Assembly: GCF_001077535.1 (NCBI RefSeq)
Contig: NZ_CP011968.1
Location: 3,286,001 to 3,350,000, forward strand
DNA: 64,000 bases
Direction: 5' to 3'
Source: Clostridioides difficile ATCC 9689 = DSM 1296
GTDB taxonomy: Bacteria > Bacillota > Clostridia > Peptostreptococcales > Peptostreptococcaceae
Each line of letters begins with the position of its first letter. Position 1 is the stretch's first letter. The notes below the pieces were generated by a model. It did no database searches. It saw nothing but the letters and a program-made list of their open reading frames with translations, and was not told where the DNA came from. The translations under genes were made by a program, and so were the position numbers. Positions 42,658 to 50,726 of this stretch are shown piece by piece.

Positions 42658-42691
42658 TGAGCTACAGTTTCCCCCAACTGTAGCTCATTTT
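42658..42691 (+). terminator. Orphan terminator hairpin, possible small-RNA 3' end
   Basis: TGAGCTACAGTT (42658-42669) pairs perfectly with AACTGTAGCTCA (42676-42687) around a TCCCCC loop, then TTTTCGTG. A second TCCCCC lies just upstream at about 42641-42647. No gene precedes it on this strand, so it ends either an unannotated small RNA or a prematurely terminated leader. Confidence 0.55.
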
Positions 42692-42731
42692 CGTGTAATT
42701 TAATAAACATCTCAACAAGAATTAATTAACG

Positions 42732-42829
42732 AAACCCCTTATAAAAACATAACATATATTAAACAAGCTCTTGATTAAAACTTGAGCTTTTTTAATAAAA
42801 AACAGAATAGTTTATTAGATAAGGGGTTT
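42732..42829 (+). promoter_or_regulatory. Structured leader sequestering the ribosome binding site
   Basis: AAACCCCTTAT (42732-42742) is fully complementary to ATAAGGGGTTT (42819-42829), which contains the AAGGGG ribosome site of the gene at 42834. Between them is a terminator-like hairpin, AAGCTC (42765-42770) with GAGCTT (42784-42789), followed by six T. Pairing of the outer arms would hide the ribosome site. Confidence 0.6.
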
Positions 42830-42833
42830 TTTT

Positions 42834-44108
42834 ATGCAATTCATGGATGTATCTAAATACATTGAAGGTGCAAATCTTAAAGTTAAAACTAAAAATGGTG
42901 AAACTGTTAAAAGAATATATTTTAACAACTCTGCCACTCCATTAGTTTTAAAAAACGTAATAGATAACTTAAACTGTGAGATTCCTTGGCTTACTTATAT
43001 TAATGCTCCAGGAATAATCTCAGAAAAAAATACTTTAAAATATGAAAATGTACGCTCTACTATCCTCAAACTTATTGATGGAGACGAAGAAAAGGATTCT
43101 GTTATTTATGTCAAAAATGCTACAGAAGGAATAAACTTCTTAGCAAAATTTTTTAAAGATGAAAATCCAGATAAATTTGTTATTACCACAGCAATGGAGC
43201 ATATGGCTAATTACCTGCCTTTTAAAGTTAATTTTCCTACAAAAGTTGTTGGAATTACAGAAAAAGGAGAACTTGATTTATGTCAATTAGAGAATATATT
43301 TAAAAATTATGCTGGTAATGTATCTCTCGTTACAGTTACAGGAGCTAGTAATGTCACAGGTATAACCACTCCTATATATGAAATAGCAAGAATAGCTCAT
43401 AAGTATGGTGCAAAGATATTGGTGGATATTGTGCAAGTAATTCAGCATAAACCTTTTTCAATGATGCCACATGAATGTGATGAGCATATAGATTTTGTTG
43501 TTTTTAGTGCTCATAAATGTTATTCTCCACTAAATGGAGGAGCTCTGGTAGGACCTAAAAAATTCTTTGAAAAATTTAATCCTGTACTATATGGCTCAGG
43601 TTCTACCAAATTTGTAAATGATAACAAAATACTATATGCAAACGTACCCCAACGTTTTGAAGCAGGATACCCAGAGTATTTTGGAACTCTTGCAATGGGA
43701 AAAGCACTGAACACTTTAAATAAAATTGGTCTAAACAGAATTTCAAAATACGAAAGAGAATTATTTTTATATGCTAAAGAAGAAATGAGTAAAATACCTA
43801 ATATAATAATATATGGAGATAAATCAAATAATGTAATTATCCCAAATATATCTTTTAATATAAGTAATATGTATTACAAAGATGTAGCAAAATATTTAGT
43901 TGATAACTTTGGAATAGAAACTGGAGCTGGAGTAGTAGGTGCAGATATTTATGTACAAAAATTATTAGGTATAAATCCAAAAGAGGCATACGTCAGATTT
44001 ATGAGGGAAAATCCTGTAGGTCTTGTTAGGATAAGCTTAGGAATGTACAATACTTTTGATGAGGTGGATAGCTTTATACATGCTATTAAAACTTTGGCTT
44101 TTAAATAA
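42834..44108 (+). CDS. Class V aminotransferase/cysteine desulfurase-like protein without the catalytic Cys
   Basis: PLP enzyme of 424 residues with the SufS-like fold. The PLP lysine lies in FSAHKCYSPLNGG (about 224-236), and ATEGINFLAKF, TAMEHMANYLPF and TGASNVTGI follow the family. In SufS the persulfide-forming Cys sits in a R(A/T)GHHCA loop; here the matching region reads ETGAGVVGADIYVQKLLG with no Cys. The usual VDAAQ motif is VDIVQ. So it is probably not a desulfurase; another class V reaction (aminotransferase, lyase, epimerase) is more likely. AAGGGG lies 7 bases before ATG 42834 in a structured leader. Confidence 0.85.
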   Translation: MQFMDVSKYIEGANLKVKTKNGETVKRIYFNNSATPLVLKNVIDNLNCEIPWLTYINAPGIISEKNTLKYENVRSTILKLIDGDEEKDSVIYVKNATEGINFLAKFFKDENPDKFVITTAMEHMANYLPFKVNFPTKVVGITEKGELDLCQLENIFKNYAGNVSLVTVTGASNVTGITTPIYEIARIAHKYGAKILVDIVQVIQHKPFSMMPHECDEHIDFVVFSAHKCYSPLNGGALVGPKKFFEKFNPVLYGSGSTKFVNDNKILYANVPQRFEAGYPEYFGTLAMGKALNTLNKIGLNRISKYERELFLYAKEEMSKIPNIIIYGDKSNNVIIPNISFNISNMYYKDVAKYLVDNFGIETGAGVVGADIYVQKLLGINPKEAYVRFMRENPVGLVRISLGMYNTFDEVDSFIHAIKTLAFK

Positions 44109-44242
44109 GCTTTTTCTATTCTTTTTTATCAATAAATAGAGAGTAGTTTTGTTTTCACAAAAAAGCAAATTATATCAACAGTCAATTTCATTAGCAATTA
44201 GACACTCATTTGTAACTATACAAACTATTTTACACTATACAA

Positions 44243-44272
44243 ACAAAAAACTCATTACAATGAGTTTTTTTG
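44243..44272. terminator. Bidirectional terminator
   Basis: AAAACTCAT (44247-44255) pairs with ATGAGTTTT (44260-44268), flanked by A-run and T-run, between the convergent aminotransferase-like and thioredoxin genes. Confidence 0.85.
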
Positions 44273-44314
44273 TTTATATATGAGATTTATTTTAATTACT
44301 TCAATTTACTTTAA

Positions 44315-44632
44315 TTACATATATGATTCAATTTTGTTTTTTAAATTCTCCTTAGGCATAAAACCTATTAATCTATCTACAGGTTTTCCATCCTTAAATA
44401 TTAGCATAGTTGGTACTGTAGATACTTCAAATTTCTGAGCTAATTCTATACTTTGGTCTATGTCCACCTTCAAGAAGTTTGCTTTTTCAACCATCTCATT
44501 TCCTAAAGCTTCATATATTGGTGATAGCATCTTACAAGGTCCACACCAAGTCGCAAAGAAATCTACAACTACTAAACCATCTTTATTTTCTACTTCATTT
44601 ATAAATTCATTATTATTTATTATTTTTACCAT
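44315..44632 (-). CDS. trxA: Thioredoxin
   Basis: Cytoplasmic thioredoxin of 105 residues with active site WCGPC (Cys 30 and 33) and cis-Pro in VSTVPTMLIF. It reduces protein disulfides using thioredoxin reductase, which is not in this window. Start at ATG 44632, 9 bases after AAGGAG; the ATG at 44641 overlaps that site. No reductase or GrdX-type neighbours are present. Its promoter carries the same upstream element as the HxlR and RclA-like genes at 15.7-19.2 kb, which argues for induction under thiol stress. Confidence 0.93.
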   Translation of the reverse strand: MVKIINNNEFINEVENKDGLVVVDFFATWCGPCKMLSPIYEALGNEMVEKANFLKVDIDQSIELAQKFEVSTVPTMLIFKDGKPVDRLIGFMPKENLKNKIESYM

Positions 44633-44665
44633 AATATACATCTCCTTTATTATCTTCTTGATATT

Positions 44666-44713
44666 AATATACTACGCCCTATATAACAGTTCAATTAGGC
44701 ACTTTTTTGTAAC
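44666..44713 (-). promoter_or_regulatory. Redox-regulon promoter, copy 3 (thioredoxin gene)
   Basis: Minus strand: GTTACAAAAAAGT, two bases, CTAATTG (44692-44713), -35 TTGAAC (44689-44694), 17 bp, -10 TATATT (44666-44671). Identical to copy 1 over the whole 22-bp element. Confidence 0.8.
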
Positions 44714-44816
44714 CGCCTATTTTTAATAGGTTTAATATTATGATAAATAGATTTATAAGATTAAATATTTATAAGACTAAATATTTCTAATATATTTTAT
44801 TTTTTTCTTAATATAG

Positions 44817-44875
44817 TTGACATTTTTTCCCTTAAATTATAAAATCAAATTAATAACTACATAGGTAGTTACTAA
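44817..44875 (+). promoter_or_regulatory. TrmB-phzF promoter with palindromic operator
   Basis: TTGACA (44817-44822), 17 bp, TAAAAT (44840-44845). Immediately downstream is TAACTAC-ATAG-GTAGTTA (44854-44871), extended by ATTA/TAAT on either side into an almost perfect 28-bp palindrome over the start site. It is the natural site for autorepression by the TrmB-family protein. Confidence 0.72.
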
Positions 44876-44898
44876 TCTTTTATCAAAGGAGTTTCTAT

Positions 44899-45651
44899 AT
44901 GGATAATATAATTAATGAATTACAAAATATAGGATTTACTAAATACGAATCTCAAATATACATATCATTATTAAAGGAAAGCCCTTTAACAGGATATGAA
45001 ATAAGTAAATTATCAGGTGTACCACAATCAAAAGTCTATGAAAATATAACAAAGCTATTAAACAATAATATAATTATCAATGTTGGAACTGACCCTATTA
45101 AGTACATACCAATAAACCCTAATGAATTATTAAAAAATAAGAAAAAAGAATTTGACAATTCTATGGATAATCTAAAGAATAGCTTACAGATATTAAATAA
45201 AAGTAAAAGTGTAGAATATGTTTTAAACATAAAAGGAGAAAAAAATATATTAAAAAAAGCAATAGAAATGATAAAAAATGCAAAACAAGAAATTATAATT
45301 TCTTGCCCTTATGAAGAAATTCTTGAATTAAAAAAAGAACTCCTAATTGCTTACAAAAAAAATATTAATATTGAAATACTACTTTTAGAAAACAAAAGTC
45401 TGAAAGGTCTTGATAATATTCATATTCATGGAGGTAATAAAACTACACTTGAAAATAAAATGCTTTACAAAGGAATTATTTTGATTGTAGATAATGATGA
45501 AATATTGACAGGAAACTTATCAGAAGGCAGTGAGGCCATTTCAATTTGGACAAAAAACTCTAACATTTTATATATTGGAGTTCAATACATAAAACATGAA
45601 ATTTATATTTCAGAACAAATAAAAGGAGGTTATAAAAATGAACAAAATTAA
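44899..45651 (+). CDS. TrmB-family transcriptional regulator
   Basis: Regulator of 250 residues. The N-terminal winged helix (about 1-75) reads LQNIGFTKYESQIYISLLKE and TGYEISKLSGVPQSKVYENI. A short coiled segment links it to a phospholipase-D-like sensor domain (about 105-240; AKQEIIISCPYEEILELKKE, NKMLYKGIILIVD). Relatives bind sugars or other small effectors. AAGGAG is 8 bases before ATG 44899. It overlaps the PhzF-family gene by 14 bp, so both act together. The palindrome at 44854-44871 probably mediates autoregulation. Confidence 0.87.
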   Translation: MDNIINELQNIGFTKYESQIYISLLKESPLTGYEISKLSGVPQSKVYENITKLLNNNIIINVGTDPIKYIPINPNELLKNKKKEFDNSMDNLKNSLQILNKSKSVEYVLNIKGEKNILKKAIEMIKNAKQEIIISCPYEEILELKKELLIAYKKNINIEILLLENKSLKGLDNIHIHGGNKTTLENKMLYKGIILIVDNDEILTGNLSEGSEAISIWTKNSNILYIGVQYIKHEIYISEQIKGGYKNEQN

Positions 45652-46519
45652 GATTAAACAAGTTGATGCTTTTACAACTATACCTTTTGGTGGAAATCCT
45701 GCTGGTGTCGTTACTGATGCCTCTAACATTTCTGATGAAATTAAGCAGAATGTGGCTAAAGAAATGAATTTATCAGAAACTGCATTTGTTTCAGAGTCAA
45801 ATATTGCAGATTTTAAAGTACAATTTTTCACACCAGGTTTAGAAGTTGATTTATGTGGTCATGCAACAATAGGTACTTTCCATGCACTTTTGGAAGAAGG
45901 GAAGCTTAATACTAATAAGAGTATATTTTATCAAGAAACAAAAGCTGGTGTATTATCTGTAGAGCTTAAGAAAATAAATAATGAAAATATATTTATGATG
46001 GAACAGAATACACCTGAATTTGAAAATTTAGATAATTGCAGAAAAGAACTTGCACAAATGATAGGTGTGCATGAAGATAGACTTCTTGAATATCCTATTA
46101 TAAAGGTAAATACTGGACTTTGGTGGCTTGTATTTGGTCTAAAATCTTTAGATGATTTAAAAAATATCTCTCCAGATTTAAATAAAATCAAAAAATTTAG
46201 TGGTGATAATAATATAATTGGTATAACTCCATTTTGTATAGAAACTATAGATAAAAAGTGTGACTACCATTTAAGATCTATAGCACCATATGTTGGAGTT
46301 ACAGAAGACCCTGTATGTGGAACTGGGAACGCTTGCGTATCATCTTATATAGTACATCACAATATTTTAGATAAAACTAGTTTTATTGGTGAGCAAGGTA
46401 ACTTTATAAACAGACCTGGAAAGGTATATGTAAATATAACTAGAGAAAACAATGACATAACTTCTGTAAAAATTGGAGGAAGTGCTTATACTGTTTTAAG
46501 TGGTGAAATTATGTATTAA
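45638..46519 (+). CDS. PhzF-family isomerase/epimerase-like protein
   Basis: PhzF/diaminopimelate-epimerase-fold protein of 293 residues. Typical blocks are DAFTTIPFGGNPAGVV at the N-terminus, LSETAFVSES with the presumed catalytic Glu, DLCGHATIGTFHAL (about 70) and EDPVCGTGNACVSSYI (about 225). Family members isomerise small metabolites without cofactors; most are uncharacterised, so the substrate is unknown. AAAGGAGG lies 8 bases before ATG 45638, inside the end of the TrmB-type gene, a clear sign of translational coupling. Confidence 0.92.
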   Translation: MNKIKIKQVDAFTTIPFGGNPAGVVTDASNISDEIKQNVAKEMNLSETAFVSESNIADFKVQFFTPGLEVDLCGHATIGTFHALLEEGKLNTNKSIFYQETKAGVLSVELKKINNENIFMMEQNTPEFENLDNCRKELAQMIGVHEDRLLEYPIIKVNTGLWWLVFGLKSLDDLKNISPDLNKIKKFSGDNNIIGITPFCIETIDKKCDYHLRSIAPYVGVTEDPVCGTGNACVSSYIVHHNILDKTSFIGEQGNFINRPGKVYVNITRENNDITSVKIGGSAYTVLSGEIMY

Positions 46520-46538
46520 TCCCATACCTAATAAAAAC

Positions 46539-46578
46539 AAATAAAAATACTAGCTAACTAAAGCTAGTATTTTTATTT
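46539..46578. terminator. Bidirectional terminator
   Basis: AAATAAAAATACTAGCT pairs perfectly with AGCTAGTATTTTTATTT (46539-46555 with 46562-46578), flanked by A/T runs, after the PhzF gene and before the convergent POT gene. Confidence 0.9.
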
Positions 46579-46744
46579 GTTATTTTTATTTAATAATCAT
46601 ACTCTAACAAATATTATAATTATATATATCATAATATTGTATTTAGAAGTAAAATTTTATTTTTATTATTAATTAGTTATAAATCAATCTAATACAACAT
46701 AATTACAGTAGATTAACCTATAAAACATAATAATTGCTTACTAA

Positions 46745-48100
46745 TTATTTATCATCCTCAACAAGTCTACTTAATGTCTTATCAGATAAGAATAATAATA
46801 TCGCTGCAACAAATAGTATTACTGGAATTATAGTATATACTTTAATCATATCAAATTTAAGAGTAAATGCATATATATATCCATATCCTTTACCAGCTAT
46901 AAAAGTAGCAAATGTCCATACTCCCATAAGAACACCTAGAAGCTTCTTAGGTGCATACTTACTTACAAAAGAGTTACCAAGTGGTGAGAATAACATTTCA
47001 CCAAGACTTAAAAGAATACCAAACATGATTATCCATAGTATACTAGCTTTAGCAGTTTCAGGAGCTCCAACTCCTCTTGAAAATTCTGCACCAACAAGCA
47101 TTAAGAATGCAAGACCTAAGAATATTAATCCAAGACCTGTCTTTTTAAATAAACTCATATCTCCTTGTGGTCTACTAGCAAGTTTAAACCATAATGCTCC
47201 AAGAACTGGTCCTAATACTATACATACAAGTGAATTTAATGAGTCAAACCAAGCAAGAGGAACATCAAATCCTCCAACATTCATGTTTACAAATGCTGCA
47301 CCATAATCATAAACTGCAAGATAAGTTAGATACCAGAATACCCAGAAAATTACAGAGAAGAATGATATAAGTATAATAGCCCAAATTCTCTTCTTATCCA
47401 TGCTTGTAAGAGGAGACTTATCTTTTTCTTCAATTTTTTCAGCAACTACACCTTCTTTAAAAGGTCTCTTTCCTGCATTCCCAAGGAATCTCCATCCATA
47501 TATGAACCATATTGCACCTATTACACAAAGTACAGCTGCTATAAAGAAACATTGAGAAAATCCAAGTACACCATTTTTTGCAAATGTTTTAAGGTAAAGA
47601 ATACCAACTGCTATAGTACCAATAAAAGAACCTATATTAACAAAAGAATACTGTACTGAAAATGCTGTATCAAGTTCTTCTTGACTATCAAAAAGCTGTC
47701 CATTTACCGCAGATACGTTACCTTTAAAGAATGCAGTACCAATTGAAACTAAGATTATCATTGCATTTACCATAGAAACTGTAGTTGCAATAGAACCAAG
47801 ATAGTATCCTACTCCCATGATAAGCATACCTATAGGTATAGTATATCTAGCTCCTATCCATCTATCTGATATATATCCCCCAATTATAGGTGCAAGGTAT
47901 GTGAATGCAACAAGGTTGGCTTGCATTATAGCAGCTTGTCCTTTATCTATTCCAAGACCACCATGAACTATAGCTGTTGTAAGGAATATATATATTAAGT
48001 ACTTTGAAGCATAATATGCTGCTCTTTCAAATGAGAAAGTTGTTGAGCAGATATAAAATCCCATAGGAAATTTACCCTTCTTTTTTACTGTTGAGCTCAT
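46745..48100 (-). CDS. POT-family proton-dependent di/tripeptide transporter
   Basis: Membrane symporter of 451 residues with 12-14 helices. The family signature near the N-terminus is FSFERAAYYASKYLIYIF (the E-x-x-E-R region on helix 1), followed by APIIGGYISDRWIGARYTI and FFKGNVSAVNGQLF. The second half has LGALWFKLASRP and LSLGEMLFSPLGNSFVSKYA. It imports small peptides, an important energy source for an amino-acid fermenting clostridium. AAGGAT precedes ATG 48100. It has an unusually long gene-free upstream region. Confidence 0.92.
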   Translation of the reverse strand: MSSTVKKKGKFPMGFYICSTTFSFERAAYYASKYLIYIFLTTAIVHGGLGIDKGQAAIMQANLVAFTYLAPIIGGYISDRWIGARYTIPIGMLIMGVGYYLGSIATTVSMVNAMIILVSIGTAFFKGNVSAVNGQLFDSQEELDTAFSVQYSFVNIGSFIGTIAVGILYLKTFAKNGVLGFSQCFFIAAVLCVIGAIWFIYGWRFLGNAGKRPFKEGVVAEKIEEKDKSPLTSMDKKRIWAIILISFFSVIFWVFWYLTYLAVYDYGAAFVNMNVGGFDVPLAWFDSLNSLVCIVLGPVLGALWFKLASRPQGDMSLFKKTGLGLIFLGLAFLMLVGAEFSRGVGAPETAKASILWIIMFGILLSLGEMLFSPLGNSFVSKYAPKKLLGVLMGVWTFATFIAGKGYGYIYAFTLKFDMIKVYTIIPVILFVAAILLFLSDKTLSRLVEDDK

Positions 48101-49651
48101 AATTTTAAATCCTTTCTTAATTGTATTTTTATTTTTTACGTTTTGTCCAAATTCTTTCTTTTATGAAAGATATAATATTATTATTTTGTAAAACAATTTG
48201 TAATTATTATTAAGATAATTGCGCATTTATTTGTAGAGTACATATTCTCATGGAATAAAATTAATACACTTCTTAATCATAAATTTAAATTATATAAATT
48301 CACTATTTTCAGATATAGTTATAAATTAATATATTCTCATCTAATACCATGAAAAAACCTTCGCCATATGCAATTCTTATTTTTTACGTGATAGTATTTT
48401 ACAAACTAAAATCCCCCTTTTGTAGCAACTTATGTAATTACATTTTAGTGCTTTTTTAAAGGAGTCTCGAATAAAGCAACATATATTTTGTTCAAATAAT
48501 GTTTTTATTTATTTTTTAAATTTATATATTACTTCACCCAACCAATTCTCAACTTAAATAACTAAACTACTATCTATTCACAGATTAGGCTTATTTCTTA
48601 CACATTAGTTTATAATAAACACTGTGAATCTAAACATAAAAACTGTTATTTTAAAGTAATTACCCATATATTCGCTTTGATACTATTTATTGAGGTTATA
48701 CTCTTTATGTATAATATATTATTTATAAAATACCTCAAAATATATTATTCATAAAATACCTCAAACTGAAAACTTTTTCACGAATATTTATTTTTCACCT
48801 CCCCTTTTTTATTTCACCATGTAAATCGTACCATAAATATGCACTTATATGCAAGAAAAAAATCTATTAATCGACAGTAAATAATTAGAAAAATTCAAAT
48901 TATATTTATCAAGTATATTATATAAAATATTTCCTATGAAAATATAAATTAAATTAATGTTCAGAATTGTTTTTAGATATGAAATCTTGATTTTTTTATT
49001 ACTTTACTTATTTGCTCAAATATATTTTTGTATGCAGTATATAATAATCAAATTATACACTTCTTATAACTGCATTGATTTGAAAATAATATTAATAATT
49101 AATAGAATAAAAAATTTAAATTAAATTTAAAAAAATTTGTTAAGTTGATTGAATACTTTTTTATGTATTTAATTAATTTTATAAATTCAATTATTTTCTA
49201 AATTTAGGTATGCTTTACTATATAAAAATGATTTTTTATCTTAATTTTCTAAATATAAGTGAATGCTATCATTTTAAGTATCTTATAAGCAATGTAACTA
49301 TATATCTCTAATAACTACTTTTTTAACATGCTTAAACTATTTATAAGCTATTATATTTATGTATTAACCTAATAACTTTTTCACTAAAAAATAACAATCT
49401 ATTCAAAGATAAACTATAGTACTTCTTCTACTTTGTTTCAATAAAATACTAAATAAATTTCGTACATTCACAATTTTTCAGGCTACACTATAAATATACA
49501 ATATTTATCTTAGTTATAAGTTTAAGAATATTTTTAGTCTTATTTTGTCGAATATCTTTTTAATAAAACTTCATAATTCTAAGCATATTTTTACACTGTG
49601 TTTTCATGTACAAAAATAATGCTTACAAATAAACAACATAAATAAAACTTA
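48101..49651. other. Long gene-free AT-rich region
   Basis: No open frame above noise on either strand, no tRNA or riboswitch recognised. It must hold the POT gene promoter. A 26-bp direct repeat is at 48713-48763 and a terminator-like hairpin follows at 49652-49690. It could contain small RNAs or be a decayed gene; I cannot tell. Confidence 0.5.
48713..48763. repeat. 26-bp tandem direct repeat
   Basis: AATATATTATTTATAAAATACCTCA recurs with one change 26 bp later (units 48713-48737 and 48739-48763). Each copy ends in ACCTCAA, complementary to TTGAGGT at about 48690-48696, so two alternative stems are possible. Confidence 0.7.
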
Positions 49652-49690
49652 AATAAGATGGATTCTATTCAACATAGTATCCATCTTATT
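49652..49690. terminator. Strong orphan hairpin
   Basis: AATAAGATGGAT (49652-49663) pairs perfectly with ATCCATCTTATT (49679-49690), and CTAT/ATAG extends the stem inside after one T-T mismatch. No gene is adjacent on either strand. No long T-run follows, so a structural or small-RNA role is as likely as termination. Confidence 0.55.
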
Positions 49691-49838
49691 CATTCAAAAC
49701 CTAAAAGGATTTTTTATAATATTATATATTTTAAAATCTAAGTAACTCATTATAGTATCAATTTCACTTAAAGCTTACAATACACTTATTAATCTTGTTT
49801 TATATTAAAAACATCTACAATAACAATTTAAATCTTTA

Positions 49839-49905
49839 AGTGATATCCATCTCACACCTAAAGGAGTAGGCTCTCCGCACTATTCTGTAATTCTTCAATA
49901 CAATC
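49839..49905 (-). mobile_element. IS200/IS605-type right-end remnant with TnpB C-terminal codons
   Basis: On the minus strand a short frame reads EELQNSAESLLL-stop, like the end of clostridial TnpB proteins, followed by CTCCTTTAGGTGTGAGATGG and ATATCAC, the hairpin plus terminal block of an IS200/IS605 right end (also the 3' part of an omega RNA). The rest of the element is gone. Recognition is from memory of such ends. Confidence 0.5.
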
Positions 49906-50006
49906 ATTATTATTTTTTATATAATTTAATTATATATTTTATTTTACCAAAACCAGCATACATAAATAATACTTAAAATAGATTAAATAAAGGATACTAA
50001 AACACT

Positions 50007-50510
50007 TTATTGAGGTATATGACTTGAAATATATGAACTAACTTCATTAGGAGAAATATCTAAAATAGTTGCAAATTCTTCATTTAATAACCTTTCAGCT
50101 TCTTTCATTATATTATCATCTGCTTGATGTGTTTTTTTACCAATAGATTTTACATACTCTCTGTTATTATCTATACTTCTTACTAATTTTATTAACTCTT
50201 CACATTTACCACCTCTGAGTATTTTTTTAAATTGCTCACTTCTCAATTTTTCATTATCTATCCATGATGTATCCATATTAGGAATATCATTTATTAATGA
50301 AAGCACATTAATTTTAGAAAGTAACTTTCTCATTGGTACTTTTTCATTATCTACAGGAATTTTTATTACTGTATTATTAGAATAAATAGGACTCAATACA
50401 TAATACTCTTTTTTTATTCCATTTGTAAATCGTTCATTTGTTATATCCATGACTTTGCAGACTCCTGTCATACCATACATTATATAATCATCAATCTTAA
50501 ACAAAAACAT
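50007..50510 (-). CDS. carD: CarD/CdnL-family RNA polymerase-interacting regulator
   Basis: Protein of 167 residues. The N-terminal CarD/TRCF RNA-polymerase-interaction domain reads FKIDDYIMYGMTGVCKVMDI and EYYVLSPIYSNNTVIKIPVD; the helical C-terminal domain includes LRGGKCEELIKLVRSI and AERLLNEEFATIL. CarD proteins bind the RNA polymerase beta subunit and adjust open-complex stability at many promoters. Start at ATG 50510, six bases after AAGG in AAGGATGGTG; a longer frame to 50543 would read through a terminator T-tract. A hairpin ending in eight T lies directly upstream. Confidence 0.9.
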   Translation of the reverse strand: MFLFKIDDYIMYGMTGVCKVMDITNERFTNGIKKEYYVLSPIYSNNTVIKIPVDNEKVPMRKLLSKINVLSLINDIPNMDTSWIDNEKLRSEQFKKILRGGKCEELIKLVRSIDNNREYVKSIGKKTHQADDNIMKEAERLLNEEFATILDISPNEVSSYISSHIPQ

Positions 50511-50521
50511 CACCATCCTTA

Positions 50522-50567
50522 ATAAAAAAAATAGTTTTGACAACTAAATCCACCTTGCCAAAACTAT
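50522..50567 (-). terminator. Terminator hairpin abutting the carD ribosome site
   Basis: Minus strand: ATAGTTTTG (50559-50567), a 19-nt loop, CAAAACTAT (50531-50539), then eight T, leading directly into the AAGGATGGTG ribosome site (50511-50520). Any transcript reaching carD from upstream must pass it. Confidence 0.75.
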
Positions 50568-50634
50568 CTGCTATATATTATATTTTAACACATTTTAAGA
50601 CTTAAATGTAAGTAAAACTTATATTATTAAAATT

Positions 50635-50669
50635 AAAAAATACATTAACCATTGATTAATGTATTTTTT
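50635..50669. terminator. Bidirectional terminator after the VWA operon
   Basis: AAAAAATACATTAA (50635-50648) pairs with TTAATGTATTTTTT (50656-50669). It lies 58 bp beyond the VWA gene stop, so the operon ends here, before the carD leader. Confidence 0.8.
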
Positions 50670-50726
50670 AGATTTTTATAACAAGCATATCAAAATAAAT
50701 TAATAAAGCTTATCTCCTGTGAATAC

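Noticed and set aside
46734-47306. 190-codon plus-strand frame opposite the POT transporter
   Set aside because: Antisense shadow of a conserved membrane protein; proline and asparagine rich with no domain pattern.
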